A stretch of 64,000 bases of DNA from Betaproteobacteria bacterium HGW-Betaproteobacteria-9 (GCA_002842215.1 PHCC01000014.1:62001-126000), one strand, 5' to 3'. Positions 1 through 8,591 are shown, counted from the first letter of the stretch. The notes: generated by a model from the letters alone, not told the origin. Translations and numbers: made by a program.

Positions 1-1079
1 ACGATGCGCTGGCCGTTCGCCTGGCGGATCACGTCGCCCGGCTTCAACCCCGCCTTGTCGGCCGGGCCACCGGCTTCCACGCTGGAAACCAGCGCGCCTT
101 CGGGCTTGTCGAGCTTGAACGAGTCAGCCAGGGTTTGGTTTACCTCCTGCACCGACACGCCCAGGCGCGCGTGGCTGGCCTTGCCGGTGGCCACGATCTG
201 GTCTTTCACCTGGCTGGCGAGTTCGATGGGAATGGCGAACGACAGGCCCTGGTACCCGCCGGACTGGCTGTAGATCTGCGAATTGATGCCCACCACCTCG
301 CCGCGGCTGTTGAACAGCGGCCCGCCCGAATTGCCCGGGTTGACCGCCACATCGGTCTGGATGAAGGGCACAAAGCTGTCGTCGGGCAGCGAGCGGCCCT
401 TGGCACTGACCACGCCGGCGCTCACGCTGTTCTCGAAGCCGAAGGGTGAGCCGATGGCCAGCACCCACTCGCCCACCTTGAGGTCGCGCGCGCTGCCCAG
501 CGGCACGGTGGGCAGGTCCCTGGTGTCGATCTTCAGCACGGCCACGTCGGTCTTCGGGTCCGAGCCCAGCACCTTGGCCTTGAACTCGCGCCGGTCGGTG
601 AGCTTGACGATCACCTCGCTGGCGTCGCGCACGACGTGGGCGTTGGTGAGGATCAGGCCGTCGGCGCTGACGACGAAACCCGAGCCCTGGCCACGCACCG
701 GGGTGTCGCGTTGGTCGGGTGCGCCGCCGCCCTGGCCCTGGAAGCGGCGGAAGAATTCAAAGAACGGATCGTTCGGGTCGATGCCGGGCGGCAGACCGCG
801 CGCCGCAGCGGCCTCTTCGCCCTCGGCGGAGGCGTGGCGCACGCCGCTGACACTGATGTTGACCACGGCCGGTCCGTAGCGTTCGGTGATGCGCGAAAAA
901 TCGGGCGCGCCCTGCAGGCTGATCGGCGGGGCGGCACTGCTGCCGGTCACCGTGTCGCTGACAGGCGCCTCGGCCCGCGCGGGGCCACCGGCCATGTAGG
1001 TGGCGCCGGCACCACCCAGCAGACCGGCGGTGAGCAGGGTCAGCACGAGGCGGGCGGGGGTGAGGTTTCGGGTTTTCAT
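1..1079 (-). CDS. degP: Do/HtrA-family periplasmic serine protease, 3' end outside window
   Basis: This is an envelope quality-control protease that degrades misfolded periplasmic proteins. About 359 codons are visible and the frame runs off the window start. An N-terminal hydrophobic signal segment (about residues 9-30) is followed by the trypsin-like domain with the complete triad: H148 in TNAHVV, D178 in KTDVAVLKI, and S251 in GNSGGPL. The first PDZ domain begins near residue 290, and the sequence is cut within it at KPGDVIRQANGQ. The ATG at 1079 has AAGGAG seven bases upstream. The upstream region carries a direct-repeat box (1134-1150) matching one in front of the nearby two-component operon, suggesting regulation by that system. 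Family assignment is firm. The choice among DegP, DegQ and MucD is not possible without the C-terminus. Confidence 0.93.
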   Translation of the reverse strand, partial: MKTRNLTPARLVLTLLTAGLLGGAGATYMAGGPARAEAPVSDTVTGSSAAPPISLQGAPDFSRITERYGPAVVNISVSGVRHASAEGEEAAAARGLPPGIDPNDPFFEFFRRFQGQGGGAPDQRDTPVRGQGSGFVVSADGLILTNAHVVRDASEVIVKLTDRREFKAKVLGSDPKTDVAVLKIDTRDLPTVPLGSARDLKVGEWVLAIGSPFGFENSVSAGVVSAKGRSLPDDSFVPFIQTDVAVNPGNSGGPLFNSRGEVVGINSQIYSQSGGYQGLSFAIPIELASQVKDQIVATGKASHARLGVSVQEVNQTLADSFKLDKPEGALVSSVEAGGPADKAGLKPGDVIRQANGQRI

Positions 1080-1133
1080 GTGTGCTCCTTGTCAAGCCAT
1101 GGGTTGGACATGGGTTCACTGTCGAAGCAAACA

Positions 1134-1150
1134 CTTAGACCGGGCTTAAG
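1134..1150. promoter_or_regulatory. Candidate PmrA/OmpR-type direct-repeat box upstream of the protease gene
   Basis: The plus strand reads CTTAGA, five bases, CTTAAG, two hexamers at an 11-bp period. This matches the known PmrA-type arrangement of YTTAAK-N5-YTTAAK. It sits 55-71 bp upstream of the protease start. Similar hexamer pairs precede the response-regulator gene (4032-4048) and the hemerythrin gene (42207-42245). Function is inferred from pattern alone. Confidence 0.45.
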
Positions 1151-1221
1151 AATCACTGCTGGCAGGGGCTTGCTGGATGCGCCGCCAGTGAACGGCAGAT
1201 CTCGTTCTCGGCACCTCGCGA

Positions 1222-1460
1222 GCCAAGGCGTGCGCGGGCAGGTCGCAGCGCTTGGGCGAGGCGGTCGGTGCGATGCACCGACTCCCCTGCGATGCTCGCG
1301 GCCGTGGCCCGTCGCACAACTCGCTGCGTTCGCTGACGCTCTCTCCGCTCAGACAAGTGCGACGAGTCAGACAACGAAGCGCGCTGCGCGCGCGGCCACG
1401 GCCACTGCGCTTCTCGGCGCCTCACACGGCGCGCTGCGGCCTGCCCACGCACGCCTTGGC
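1222..1460. repeat. Large imperfect palindrome, element 1
   Basis: The outer arms are 1222-1263 and 1418-1460. Both read, inward from their own strand, GCCAAGGCGTGCG followed by a GGGCAGG-type core, with a few mismatches. Inside lies a roughly 39-bp block (1318-1356) containing TGTCTGAGCGGAGAGAGCG on the minus strand. The same block recurs on the plus strand in element 2. No transposase or integrase is nearby. Confidence 0.7.
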
Positions 1461-1506
1461 AACAGAGGTGTGGGTACGCCACCGGTGGAAAGCCACTTCG
1501 TTTCCT

Positions 1507-1745
1507 GGCTGCGGCAGGCGCTGTCCGGTGGGGGCGATTTCTGGGGCGGCTGTGACCGCCAGCCTGGGGCCGGGCGCGCAAGTGCGCGCTTCGTTTCTGA
1601 CTCGCGGCCATTGTCTGAGCGGAGAGAGCGCAGCGAACGCAGCGAGTTTGGCCGCGCCGGCCCCAGGCTGGTGGGCGCAGCGGAGTCGGCGCATCGCGCC
1701 GACCGCCCCAGTATGAGCCCCCGCAGGACAGCGCCTGCCGCAGCC
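1507..1745. repeat. Large imperfect palindrome, element 2
   Basis: The 20-bp sequence at 1507-1526 is repeated exactly in inverted orientation at 1726-1745. Further inside, 1556-1567 and the complement near 1661-1676 both contain CAGCCTGGGGCC. The block 1611-1648 is the inverted copy of 1318-1356 in element 1. The two elements are therefore related, and together they could form very long hairpins or cruciforms. Confidence 0.7.
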
Positions 1746-1839
1746 GCGAGGTGCAGCGAACGCGAACCACAGCACGACCAGCGCTTCACCCCGAAAAAGC
1801 AAAAGGCAGGACCTTAAAACGCCGGCCCCCAAGCCCCAC

Positions 1840-3174
1840 TCACCCCATGGCTCCCGGGTGGAAAACCACCCGCACGCGCAGGCCCCCCAACGCGGGCGAG
1901 GCATCCAGATGCAGCGTGGCGCCGTGCAGATCGGTCACCGCCTTGACGATGGCCAGCCCCAGGCCACTGCCCGCCGAGGCAGCATCCGGCACACGGTAGA
2001 AACGGTCCAGCACACGCTCGCGTTCGGCCTCGGGAATGCCCGGCCCGCTGTCCTCCACGCTGAGCGCCAGCGTGTCGGCACCGGCCCGCAGCGCCACATC
2101 GACCCGCCCGCCCGCCGGGGTGTACTTGACCGCGTTTTCCAGCAGATTGCGCACCAGAATGCGCAGCGCCTCGGCGTGGCCGCTCACCCGCGCGGCGTCG
2201 GCCTGGGCCAGGCCGAGGTCAATGCTGCGCACCTGGGCTGCGGGCGCCATGTCGGCCACGGCCAGGCGCACCAGCTCGTCCAGCGCCACCGGCTCGGGCC
2301 GCACGCCCGACGCCGCGCTGGCCTGCTGGCGCGCCAGCACCAGCAACTGCTCGATCAGCCGCGTGGCGCGGTCGATGCCCGAGCCCAGGCGCTCCAGCGC
2401 GCGCTCGCGGGTGATGTCGTCGGATGCCCTTTGCAGGCCCTGCACCTGCAGCTTGAGCGCGGCCAGCGGCGAGCGCAGTTCGTGCGCGGCGTCGGCCACG
2501 AAGCGCTGCTGCGCGTCAAAGGCCTGCGCCACGCGGCGCAGCAGGCCGTTGAACTCGTGCACCAGCGGGCGCACCTCGTCGGGCAGGTCGGTTTCGGTGA
2601 GCTCGGTCAGGTCGTCGGCCTGGCGCTGCGCCACCTGGCGCCGCGCACGCGCCACCGGCGCCAGCGAGCGGCTGACCACCCAGCCCACCAACCCCATGAG
2701 CAACGGCGCCAGCAGCAGGATGGGCAGTGCCGTGCGCAGCGCCAGCGAGCCGGCCATGCGCTGGCGCAACGCCATGTCCTGCGCCACCTGGATCACGAAG
2801 CTGCGCGCCTGCAACGAATACACGCGGTAGCGCGTGCCGTGTGCGCTCACGTCTTCAAACCCGAGCACCGCGCGCTGCGGCAGCTCGGCGCGCGCGGCCG
2901 ACTCGAACACCAGATCGCCGTCCAGTGTCCAGATCTGCAGCACGAAATCGAAGTCCTGCCCCTCGGCGGGCACGGGGATCACGCCGGTGACGATTCCCTG
3001 CGGCAGGCCGGCGCGCAACGACAGCGCGGTCTGCTGCATGTGGTAGTCAAAAATCTGGTCGGCCTCGGCGCGCGCGGCCCGCCAGGCCAGCCCCGCCTGC
3101 AAAAGCGCGGTGGCCAGGATGGCCAGCAGCACGAACACCAGCAGCCGGGCGCGCAATGAGGTTAGGTGACGCAT
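1840..3174 (-). CDS. Two-component sensor histidine kinase (QseC/PmrB-like)
   Basis: This is a 444-residue inner-membrane sensor kinase, second gene of an operon with the response regulator upstream. Two transmembrane segments (about 11-31 and 148-168) bracket a short periplasmic sensor of about 110 residues. A HAMP linker follows, then the HisKA box with H231 in AAHELRSPL. The ATPase domain has an N-box (RNLLENAVKYTP), a G1 box (EDSGPGIP) and a G2 box (GSGLGLAIV). I chose ATG 3174 because the hydrophobic first segment begins right after it. An upstream ATG at 3195 would add seven residues. The input signal cannot be read from sequence. Homologues sense cationic peptides, metals or envelope stress, which would fit control of the neighbouring protease. 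Confidence 0.92.
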   Translation of the reverse strand: MRHLTSLRARLLVFVLLAILATALLQAGLAWRAARAEADQIFDYHMQQTALSLRAGLPQGIVTGVIPVPAEGQDFDFVLQIWTLDGDLVFESAARAELPQRAVLGFEDVSAHGTRYRVYSLQARSFVIQVAQDMALRQRMAGSLALRTALPILLLAPLLMGLVGWVVSRSLAPVARARRQVAQRQADDLTELTETDLPDEVRPLVHEFNGLLRRVAQAFDAQQRFVADAAHELRSPLAALKLQVQGLQRASDDITRERALERLGSGIDRATRLIEQLLVLARQQASAASGVRPEPVALDELVRLAVADMAPAAQVRSIDLGLAQADAARVSGHAEALRILVRNLLENAVKYTPAGGRVDVALRAGADTLALSVEDSGPGIPEAERERVLDRFYRVPDAASAGSGLGLAIVKAVTDLHGATLHLDASPALGGLRVRVVFHPGAMG

Positions 3175-3230
3175 CACGTCAGCGCCCCAACCCAAGCCCA
3201 GACGGAGCGCGGTGCATTCGCCCAGTGGTG

Positions 3231-3304
3231 CCGTGGAACCGGCTTTGCCGGGCCGCAGGCACCATCCCCCTGGGGGGAAGCCGCGAAGCGGCGCAGGGGG
3301 GTCA
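3231..3304 (-). repeat. Stop-codon-linked stem-loop repeat, family A copy 1
   Basis: This GC-rich element has three nested hairpins: a GGCTTTGCC-type loop at one end, a CCCCC/GGGGG stem, and a CCGCGAAGCGG stem. On the minus strand it begins with the TGA stop codon of the response-regulator gene followed by CCCCCCTGCGCCGC. It lies inside the two-component operon between regulator and kinase, so it may dampen kinase expression or stabilise the upstream message. Related copies are at 5751, 15443 and 18271. Confidence 0.8.
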
Positions 3305-3961
3305 TATCTTCTTCACCAGATAGCCCACACCGCGCACGTTCTGGATGATGTCCGGCCCGAGCTTCTTGCGCAGGCCGTGGATGTAGACCTCGACCGCGTT
3401 CGAACTGACCTCGTCTTTCCAGCTGTAGAGCTTTTCTTCCAGCTGCGCCCGCGAGAGCACCAGGCCGGGCCGCGCCAGCAGAGGTTCGAGCACCGCCCAT
3501 TCGCGCGCCGACAGCACCACCGGCTGGCCGTTCACCGTGACTTCGCGTGTGGCCGGGTCGATGCTCACGCCCTGGTGTTCGTACACCGGCTCGGCGCGCC
3601 CGGCGGCGCGGCGCAGCAGGGCGCGGATGCGCGCGAGCAGTTCGTCCATGTCGTAGGGCTTGAGCACGTAATCGTCGGCCCCGGCATCCAGCCCCTCGAT
3701 GCGCTGCTGCACCGAATCGCGGGCGGTGGCGATCAGCACCGGCAGGCGGTTCTTGCGCGCGCGCAGCGCCCGCAGCACCGACAGGCCATCGCGCTTGGGC
3801 AGGCCCAGGTCGAGCAGCAGCAGGTCGTAGTCCTGCGTGCACAGCGCCGTGTCGGCCAGCTCGCCGTCTTTCACCCAGTCCACCGCGTAATGTTCGGCGC
3901 GCAGCAGATCGAGCACGGTCTCACCGATCATCGTGTCGTCTTCAACCAGCAGCAATCGCAT
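3302..3961 (-). CDS. OmpR/PhoB-family response regulator (QseB/PmrA-like)
   Basis: This is a 219-residue DNA-binding regulator. The receiver domain (1-115) has the acidic pair E7/D8 with D9, phospho-acceptor D51 in LLLLDLGLP, T79 and K101 in LKPYD. The C-terminal winged helix (about 125-219) contains the usual REWAVLEPLL and EVYIHGLRKKLG elements. It is paired with the kinase that follows, separated by a repeat element. Its own upstream region has a CTTAGG-N5-CTGAGG direct repeat (4032-4048) of the kind PmrA/OmpR proteins bind, consistent with autoregulation. A similar box precedes the nearby periplasmic protease. The family is firm and the specific orthology is not. Confidence 0.94.
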   Translation of the reverse strand: MRLLLVEDDTMIGETVLDLLRAEHYAVDWVKDGELADTALCTQDYDLLLLDLGLPKRDGLSVLRALRARKNRLPVLIATARDSVQQRIEGLDAGADDYVLKPYDMDELLARIRALLRRAAGRAEPVYEHQGVSIDPATREVTVNGQPVVLSAREWAVLEPLLARPGLVLSRAQLEEKLYSWKDEVSSNAVEVYIHGLRKKLGPDIIQNVRGVGYLVKKI

Positions 3962-4031
3962 GGTGGATTCCTTCGGAGGTCCGGGGTCGAACGGCCCACA
4001 CGGTCATTCTGCCAGCGCTCCCCGCGCCAAA

Positions 4032-4048
4032 CTTAGGCGAAACTGAGG
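4032..4048. promoter_or_regulatory. Candidate direct-repeat box upstream of the two-component operon
   Basis: CTTAGG, five bases, CTGAGG on the plus strand, an 11-bp period. It lies 71-87 bp upstream of the response-regulator start and 63 bp upstream of the divergent drug exporter, so it could serve either or both. It resembles the boxes at 1134 and 42207. Confidence 0.42.
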
Positions 4049-4110
4049 CCGCACCCGGTGCCGGGCATTGCGCGGGCGGTTATCGTTGCGGGGTCCCCTC
4101 CCTCCCCGCC

Positions 4111-5604
4111 ATGACACAGCCCACCGACCACTCCATCAACGCCCTGCGCGAGCGCTACGGCGAACGCTACCGCTGGTTGCTGCTGCTCTCGGTGATGGTG
4201 GGCACCATGGCGTCGATCATGTCGTCGACCATCATCAACGTGGCGATCCCCGACATGAGCCAGCACTTCACGCTCGGCCAGGAGCGCGCGCAGTGGGTCA
4301 CATCGGGCTTCATGGCGGCCATGACGGTGTCGATGCTGACCACGCCCTGGCTGCTGGCGCGCTACGGCTACCGGCGCACCTACTCGGGCTGCATGTGGCT
4401 GCTGATGGCGGGCGGCGTGGCCGGGGGTTTCGCCAATGATTTCCCTCTGGTGCTGGCAGCACGCGTGGCCGAAGGCCTGGCGGCGGGCGTGGTGCAGCCG
4501 ATTCCGGCCATCATCATCCTGCGCGCCTTCGAGCCGAACGAGCAGGGCCGCGCCAGCGGCATCTTCGGCATGGGCGTGGTGCTGGCGCCGGCCATCGGTC
4601 CCAGCATCGGCGGTCTGCTGGTGGACGGCTTTGGCTGGCGCTCCATCTTCTTCATGGTGGTGCCGTTCTGCATCGCGTCGCTCTGGCTGGCGCAGCGCTT
4701 CGTGCCGGCCACAGCGCCCGGCGGGGGCGCCGCCAAGGCTCAAGGCGCCGGTCTGGACTGGCGCGGCCTGCTGCTGGCCACGGTGGGCACGCTGTGCCTG
4801 CTCAACGGACTGGTCGACCTGCAGGGCGGCACGGTCGCCAGCGCGGCCAGCCTGCTCGGCGGCGCGGCGCTGGCGCTGCTGTTGTTCGTGTGGCTGCAGC
4901 GGCGCACGCTCAAGCGCCGGCTGCGGCGGCCCGACGAAGGCACCGACCCGCTGATGAACCTCTCGCTGTTCGCCGACCGGCGTTTCGCCATGGGCAGCAT
5001 CGTGGCCTTCATCTACGGCATTGCGCTGTTCGGCTCCACCTACCTGCTGCCGGTCTACATGCAGATGGGGCTGGGGCTCTCGCCGTCCTTCGTGGGCAGC
5101 ATCCTGCTGCCGGCGGGTCTGGTGCTGGCGGTCACCATCGCCATCGTCGGGCGCCTCGCCGACCGCCAGCCCACGCACCGGCTGGTGAGCATCGGGCTGG
5201 TGTTGCTGGCGGCCTCGTTCGCGCTCATGTTCACGATCGACCTGCGTCGCCCCAGCCACATCATTCCGCTGTTGGTGACCTGGGCGATCCTGGGCCGCAT
5301 CGGGCTCGGGTTCATCCTGCCTTCGCTCAACATCGGCGCCATGCGCGGCCTGGAGCGCACCCACATCCCGCAGGGGTCGAGCGTGATCAACTTCCTGCGC
5401 ATGCTGGGCGGCGCCGCGGGCGTCAGCCTGTGTGGCATCGTGCTCGAATGGCGCGTCGCCGCCCACGGCTTCCGGCTCGACACGGCCAACCCCAGCCCGG
5501 AGCGGCTGGCCGCGTTTGACGAGACCTTTGGGCTGCTCGCCGTGATCTGCGCCCTGGCGATCGTTGCCGCGTGGCGGCTGCGCGCGGAGCGCACGACAGA
5601 CTGA
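4111..5604 (+). CDS. DHA2-family (EmrB/QacA-like) MFS drug exporter
   Basis: This is a 497-residue inner-membrane proton antiporter predicted to expel toxic organic compounds. The length and the run of about 14 hydrophobic helices fit the DHA2 class. Helix 1 begins near residue 22. The signature STIINVAIPDMSQHF and the QWVTSGFMAA region are typical, as is the motif-C-like GMGVVLAPAIGPSIGGLL. No EmrA/HlyD-type periplasmic adaptor is adjacent, although one usually accompanies EmrB. It is transcribed away from the two-component operon across a short intergenic region containing a candidate regulator box. The substrate is unknown. Confidence 0.88.
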   Translation: MTQPTDHSINALRERYGERYRWLLLLSVMVGTMASIMSSTIINVAIPDMSQHFTLGQERAQWVTSGFMAAMTVSMLTTPWLLARYGYRRTYSGCMWLLMAGGVAGGFANDFPLVLAARVAEGLAAGVVQPIPAIIILRAFEPNEQGRASGIFGMGVVLAPAIGPSIGGLLVDGFGWRSIFFMVVPFCIASLWLAQRFVPATAPGGGAAKAQGAGLDWRGLLLATVGTLCLLNGLVDLQGGTVASAASLLGGAALALLLFVWLQRRTLKRRLRRPDEGTDPLMNLSLFADRRFAMGSIVAFIYGIALFGSTYLLPVYMQMGLGLSPSFVGSILLPAGLVLAVTIAIVGRLADRQPTHRLVSIGLVLLAASFALMFTIDLRRPSHIIPLLVTWAILGRIGLGFILPSLNIGAMRGLERTHIPQGSSVINFLRMLGGAAGVSLCGIVLEWRVAAHGFRLDTANPSPERLAAFDETFGLLAVICALAIVAAWRLRAERTTD

Positions 5605-5750
5605 ACATGCAGTGGACCTGTGCGATCCGACGCAAGCGGTCCCGCCCCACCGCGAGCAGTCCGCCGCACAATACAGGCTTCACCATCAAAAATGCCTCTG
5701 ATCGAGGCGCAGCGCCGGAGCGGGGGTTCCCTTCCCCACTCCAGCACACG

Positions 5751-5830
5751 CCGTGGAACCGGCTTTGCCGGGCCACAGGGCGTGGTCCCCCCTTCCAGGG
5801 GGGAAGCCGCGCAGCGGCGCAGGGGGGTCA
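5751..5830 (-). repeat. Family A stem-loop repeat, copy 2 (abuts a start codon)
   Basis: This closely resembles the copy at 3231, with the GGAACCGGCTTTGCCGGGCC end and the GCGGCGCAGGGGGGTCA end. It differs in context. It lies between two plus-strand genes, with its TGACCCCCC end pointing at the amidotransferase, six bases before that ATG. No minus-strand gene ends here. It may supply a structured leader, and its GGGGGG tract is the only ribosome-binding-like sequence for the gene. Confidence 0.8.
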
Positions 5831-5836
5831 TTCCAA

Positions 5837-6601
5837 ATGTGCCAACTGCTCGGACTCAACTGCGCCACCCCCACCGACGCCTCTTTCAGCTTCACCGGTT
5901 TCTGCCAGCGCGGCGGCAACACCGGTGAACACGCCGACGGCTGGGGCATAGCTTTCTTTGAAGGTCGCGGCCTGCGGCTGTTTGTGGACCACCAGAGTGC
6001 GGCCCGGTCGCCGATGGCGGAGTTTCTGCAGAAATACCCGCTCAAGAGCAAGAACATCATCGCCCATGTGCGCAAGGCCACCATCGGCGAAGTGGCGCTG
6101 GAAAACGCCCACCCCTTCACACGCGAACTCTGGGGCCGCCACTGGGTGTTTGCCCACAACGGCGATCTGAAGGACTATTTCCCCCCGCTGCACAGCCACT
6201 TCCGGCCCATCGGCAGCACCGACAGCGAGCGCGCGTTTTGCTGGCTGATGCAGGAGCTCTCCAAGTCCCACGCCAGCCTGCCCAGCACCGAAGAGCTCAC
6301 GCTCACGCTGCGCGAGCTCGTGCCCCAGGTGCGCCACTTCGGCAGCTTCAACTTTCTGCTCTCCAACGGCGAAGCGCTGTGGGCGCACTGCAGCACCAAG
6401 CTGCACTACCTCGTGCGCCAGCACCCGTTTGCGCAGGCCACCCTGATGGACCACGACTGGACCGTCAACTTCGCCGATCTCAACCACCCCGGTGACCGCG
6501 CCGCCGTGATCGTCACCACGCCCCTCACCCACAACGAAACCTGGACCGCCTTCGAGCCCGACGAGCTCAAGGTGTTCGTGGACGGCCTGCCGCTGCCGTG
6601 A
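5837..6601 (+). CDS. Class II glutamine amidotransferase (YafJ-like)
   Basis: This is a 254-residue protein beginning MCQLLGLNC. Removal of the initiator Met would expose Cys2 as the N-terminal nucleophile that releases ammonia from glutamine, the hallmark of class II amidotransferases. The family motifs GGNTGEHADGWGIAFFEGRG and HVRKATIGEV follow, then ENAHPF and WVFAHNGDL, which shape the glutamine site. No synthetase domain is attached, as in E. coli YafJ, so the ammonia acceptor is unknown. I chose ATG 5837 because any earlier start would bury the catalytic cysteine. There is no convincing Shine-Dalgarno sequence. A repeat element lies immediately upstream. Confidence 0.9.
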   Translation: MCQLLGLNCATPTDASFSFTGFCQRGGNTGEHADGWGIAFFEGRGLRLFVDHQSAARSPMAEFLQKYPLKSKNIIAHVRKATIGEVALENAHPFTRELWGRHWVFAHNGDLKDYFPPLHSHFRPIGSTDSERAFCWLMQELSKSHASLPSTEELTLTLRELVPQVRHFGSFNFLLSNGEALWAHCSTKLHYLVRQHPFAQATLMDHDWTVNFADLNHPGDRAAVIVTTPLTHNETWTAFEPDELKVFVDGLPLP

Positions 6602-6741
6602 ACCGCCCGGGCCGGAACCCTGCGCTGGGGGCACTGGCACCCGCGTGACCGGGCGCTCCACAGGGGCACAGGTATCATGAAACGGCCTCCATGCGGCGCC
6701 CGACCGCAACGGCCTCTATCCACTCATCCGGAGAACATTCC

Positions 6742-7767
6742 ATGCAGAGAAGACAACTCATTGCTGGCGGCCTGGCCGCAGCCGCCTTGCCCACCCTCGG
6801 TTTCGCGCAGGCCATCGAAAAGCCCAAGCTCACCATCGCCGTAGGGGGCAAGAACCTCTTCTACTACCTGCCCCTGACGGTGGCGGAGCAATTGGGCTAC
6901 TTCAAGGACGAGGGCCTGGACGTGACCATCGTCGACTTCGCTGGCGGCTCCAAGGCGCTGCAGGCGGTGGTCGGCGGCAGCGCCGACGTGGTTTCGGGCG
7001 CCTTCGAGCACACGCTGTCCATGCAGTTCAAGGGCCAGCCCATGCGCGCCTTCGTGTTGCAGGGCGCGGCGCCTCAGATCGTGCTGGGTGTCAACCCCAA
7101 GACCATGCCCGGCTTCAAATCGGTGGCCGACCTCAAGGGCAAGAAGATCGGCGTGACCGCGCCAGGCAGCTCGACCAACGTACTGGCCAACTATGTGCTG
7201 GCCAAGGCGGGCCTCAAGCCCAGCGACGTGAGTTTCGTCGGCGTGGGTGCGGGCAATGGCGCGGTCGCCGCCATGCGCTCGGGCCAGATCGATGCCATCA
7301 GCAACCTGGACCCGGTCATCACCCTGCTGCAGCGCTCGGGCGACCTGAAGATCGTCACCGACACCCGCATCCTCAGCGAAGCCGAGAAGGTCTTCGGTGG
7401 CCCGATGCCCGCGGGCTGCCTGTACGCGCCGCAAGCCTTCCTGGACAAACATCCCAACGCCGCGCAGGCCTTGGTCAACGCCATGGTGCGCGCCAACAAG
7501 TGGATCCAGAAGGCCGGTGCGGGCGACATCATCCGGACCGTGCCCGAGAGCTACCTGCTGGGGGACCGCGCGGTCTACATCGATGGTTTCCTTGCCGCTC
7601 AGAAAGCCCTTTCGCCCGACGGCATGATCCCGGCCAAGGGCGCCGAGACCGCCTACCGGGCGCTCTCCAGCGTGGACCCCAAGATCGCCGCGGCCAAACT
7701 CGACCTGAACGCCGTCTACACGAACGACCTCGTGAAAAAAGCCCTGATCAAATACGCCAAGGCTTGA
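6742..7767 (+). CDS. ABC transporter substrate-binding protein, NMT1/SsuA/TauA type
   Basis: This is a 341-residue periplasmic binding protein of the nitrate/sulfonate/taurine superfamily. The N-terminus MQRRQLIAGG followed by a hydrophobic stretch to AQA near residue 24 is a signal peptide with a twin-arginine pair. The mature part has the expected two-lobe pattern, with LPLTVAEQLGYFKDEGLDV, DFAGGSKALQAVVGGSADV and the GKKIGVTAPGSSTN hinge. It is the first gene of an operon, one base before the ATPase gene. The substrate cannot be read from the sequence. Nitrate, sulfonates, pyrimidine precursors and aromatic acids are all bound by relatives. Confidence 0.9.
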   Translation: MQRRQLIAGGLAAAALPTLGFAQAIEKPKLTIAVGGKNLFYYLPLTVAEQLGYFKDEGLDVTIVDFAGGSKALQAVVGGSADVVSGAFEHTLSMQFKGQPMRAFVLQGAAPQIVLGVNPKTMPGFKSVADLKGKKIGVTAPGSSTNVLANYVLAKAGLKPSDVSFVGVGAGNGAVAAMRSGQIDAISNLDPVITLLQRSGDLKIVTDTRILSEAEKVFGGPMPAGCLYAPQAFLDKHPNAAQALVNAMVRANKWIQKAGAGDIIRTVPESYLLGDRAVYIDGFLAAQKALSPDGMIPAKGAETAYRALSSVDPKIAAAKLDLNAVYTNDLVKKALIKYAKA

Positions 7768-7768
7768 C

Positions 7769-8584
7769 ATGAGTGCACCCGCGATCGAACTGCAGGGTGT
7801 GGCCTGCACCTTCGTCAGCAAGGACAACCCCGGCCAGCGCTACACCGCCGTCAGCGATGTGGACCTGACCGTGGGCGCGGGCGAGTTCGTGAGCGTGGTC
7901 GGGCCCACCGGCTGCGGCAAAAGCACGCTGCTCAACGTCGCGGCCGGCCTGCTGGTGCCCAGCAAGGGCTCGGTGCGCATCTTCGGCGAACCGCTGAAGG
8001 GCATCAACGCGCGGGCGGGCTATATGTTCCAGTCCGAGAGCCTGATGCCCTGGCGCACGGCCTTGCAGAACGTCATGGCCGGTCTGCAGTTCCGTGGCAT
8101 CGCCGAACGCGAAGCGCGCGATCAGGCCGATGACTGGCTGCGCCGCGTGGGCCTGGGTGGATTCGGTGACCGCTACCCGCACCAGATGAGCGGCGGCATG
8201 CGCAAGCGCGCCAGCCTGGCGCAGACGCTCGTGATGGACCCGGACGTCATCCTGATGGACGAGCCCTTCTCGGCGCTGGACATCCAGACGCGGCAACTGA
8301 TGGAGAACGAGGTGCTGGCGCTCTGGCAATCGAAAAAGAAAGCGGTGCTGTTCATCACCCACGACCTGGACGAAGCCATCGCCATGAGCGACCGCGTCGT
8401 CATCCTCAGCGCCGGGCCGGCCAGCCACCCCATCGGCGAATTCGCCATCGACATCCCACGCCCGCGCGACGTGGCCGAAGTGAAGATGACGCCGCGCTTC
8501 ATCGAGCTGCACAGCGCCATCTGGGGCGTGCTGCGCGAAGAGGTGCTCAAGGGCTACCAGCAACAACTGCAGAAAGCCGCGTGA
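7769..8584 (+). CDS. ABC transporter ATPase, SsuB/TauB/NrtD type
   Basis: This 271-residue cytoplasmic ATPase powers uptake together with the binding protein and permease on either side. Walker A is VGPTGCGKST (about 46-55), followed by the Q-loop YMFQSE, the signature MSGGMRKR, Walker B VILMDEPFSALD and the switch HDLDEA. Tyr-Met-Phe-Gln-Ser-Glu with LMPWRTALQNV is characteristic of the nitrate/sulfonate/taurine ATPases. It starts one base after the binding-protein stop, so translation is probably coupled. Confidence 0.94.
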   Translation: MSAPAIELQGVACTFVSKDNPGQRYTAVSDVDLTVGAGEFVSVVGPTGCGKSTLLNVAAGLLVPSKGSVRIFGEPLKGINARAGYMFQSESLMPWRTALQNVMAGLQFRGIAEREARDQADDWLRRVGLGGFGDRYPHQMSGGMRKRASLAQTLVMDPDVILMDEPFSALDIQTRQLMENEVLALWQSKKKAVLFITHDLDEAIAMSDRVVILSAGPASHPIGEFAIDIPRPRDVAEVKMTPRFIELHSAIWGVLREEVLKGYQQQLQKAA

Positions 8585-8591
8585 CCGCCCT

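Larger units (their letters stand above)
1080..1839. other. 760-bp intergenic region filled by palindromic repeats
   Basis: This is the only long stretch in the window without a credible gene. Open frames exist on both strands but are low-complexity Arg/Ala/Ser translations of GC-rich inverted repeats and match no family I know. The first 70 bases upstream of the protease contain its ribosome-binding site and a candidate regulator box. The rest holds two imperfect long palindromes, described separately. The region lies downstream of the sensor-kinase gene and upstream of the protease gene, both on the minus strand. Confidence 0.75.

Noticed and set aside
1153..1904. Several overlapping frames of 140-205 codons on both strands
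   Set aside because: They are translations of inverted repeats, giving Arg/Ala/Ser-rich strings such as ERSERSE, with no start signals or families.
6602..6741. Possible thiamin (TPP) riboswitch upstream of the NMT1-type binding protein
   Set aside because: The conserved CTGAGA and related blocks of the TPP riboswitch are absent.
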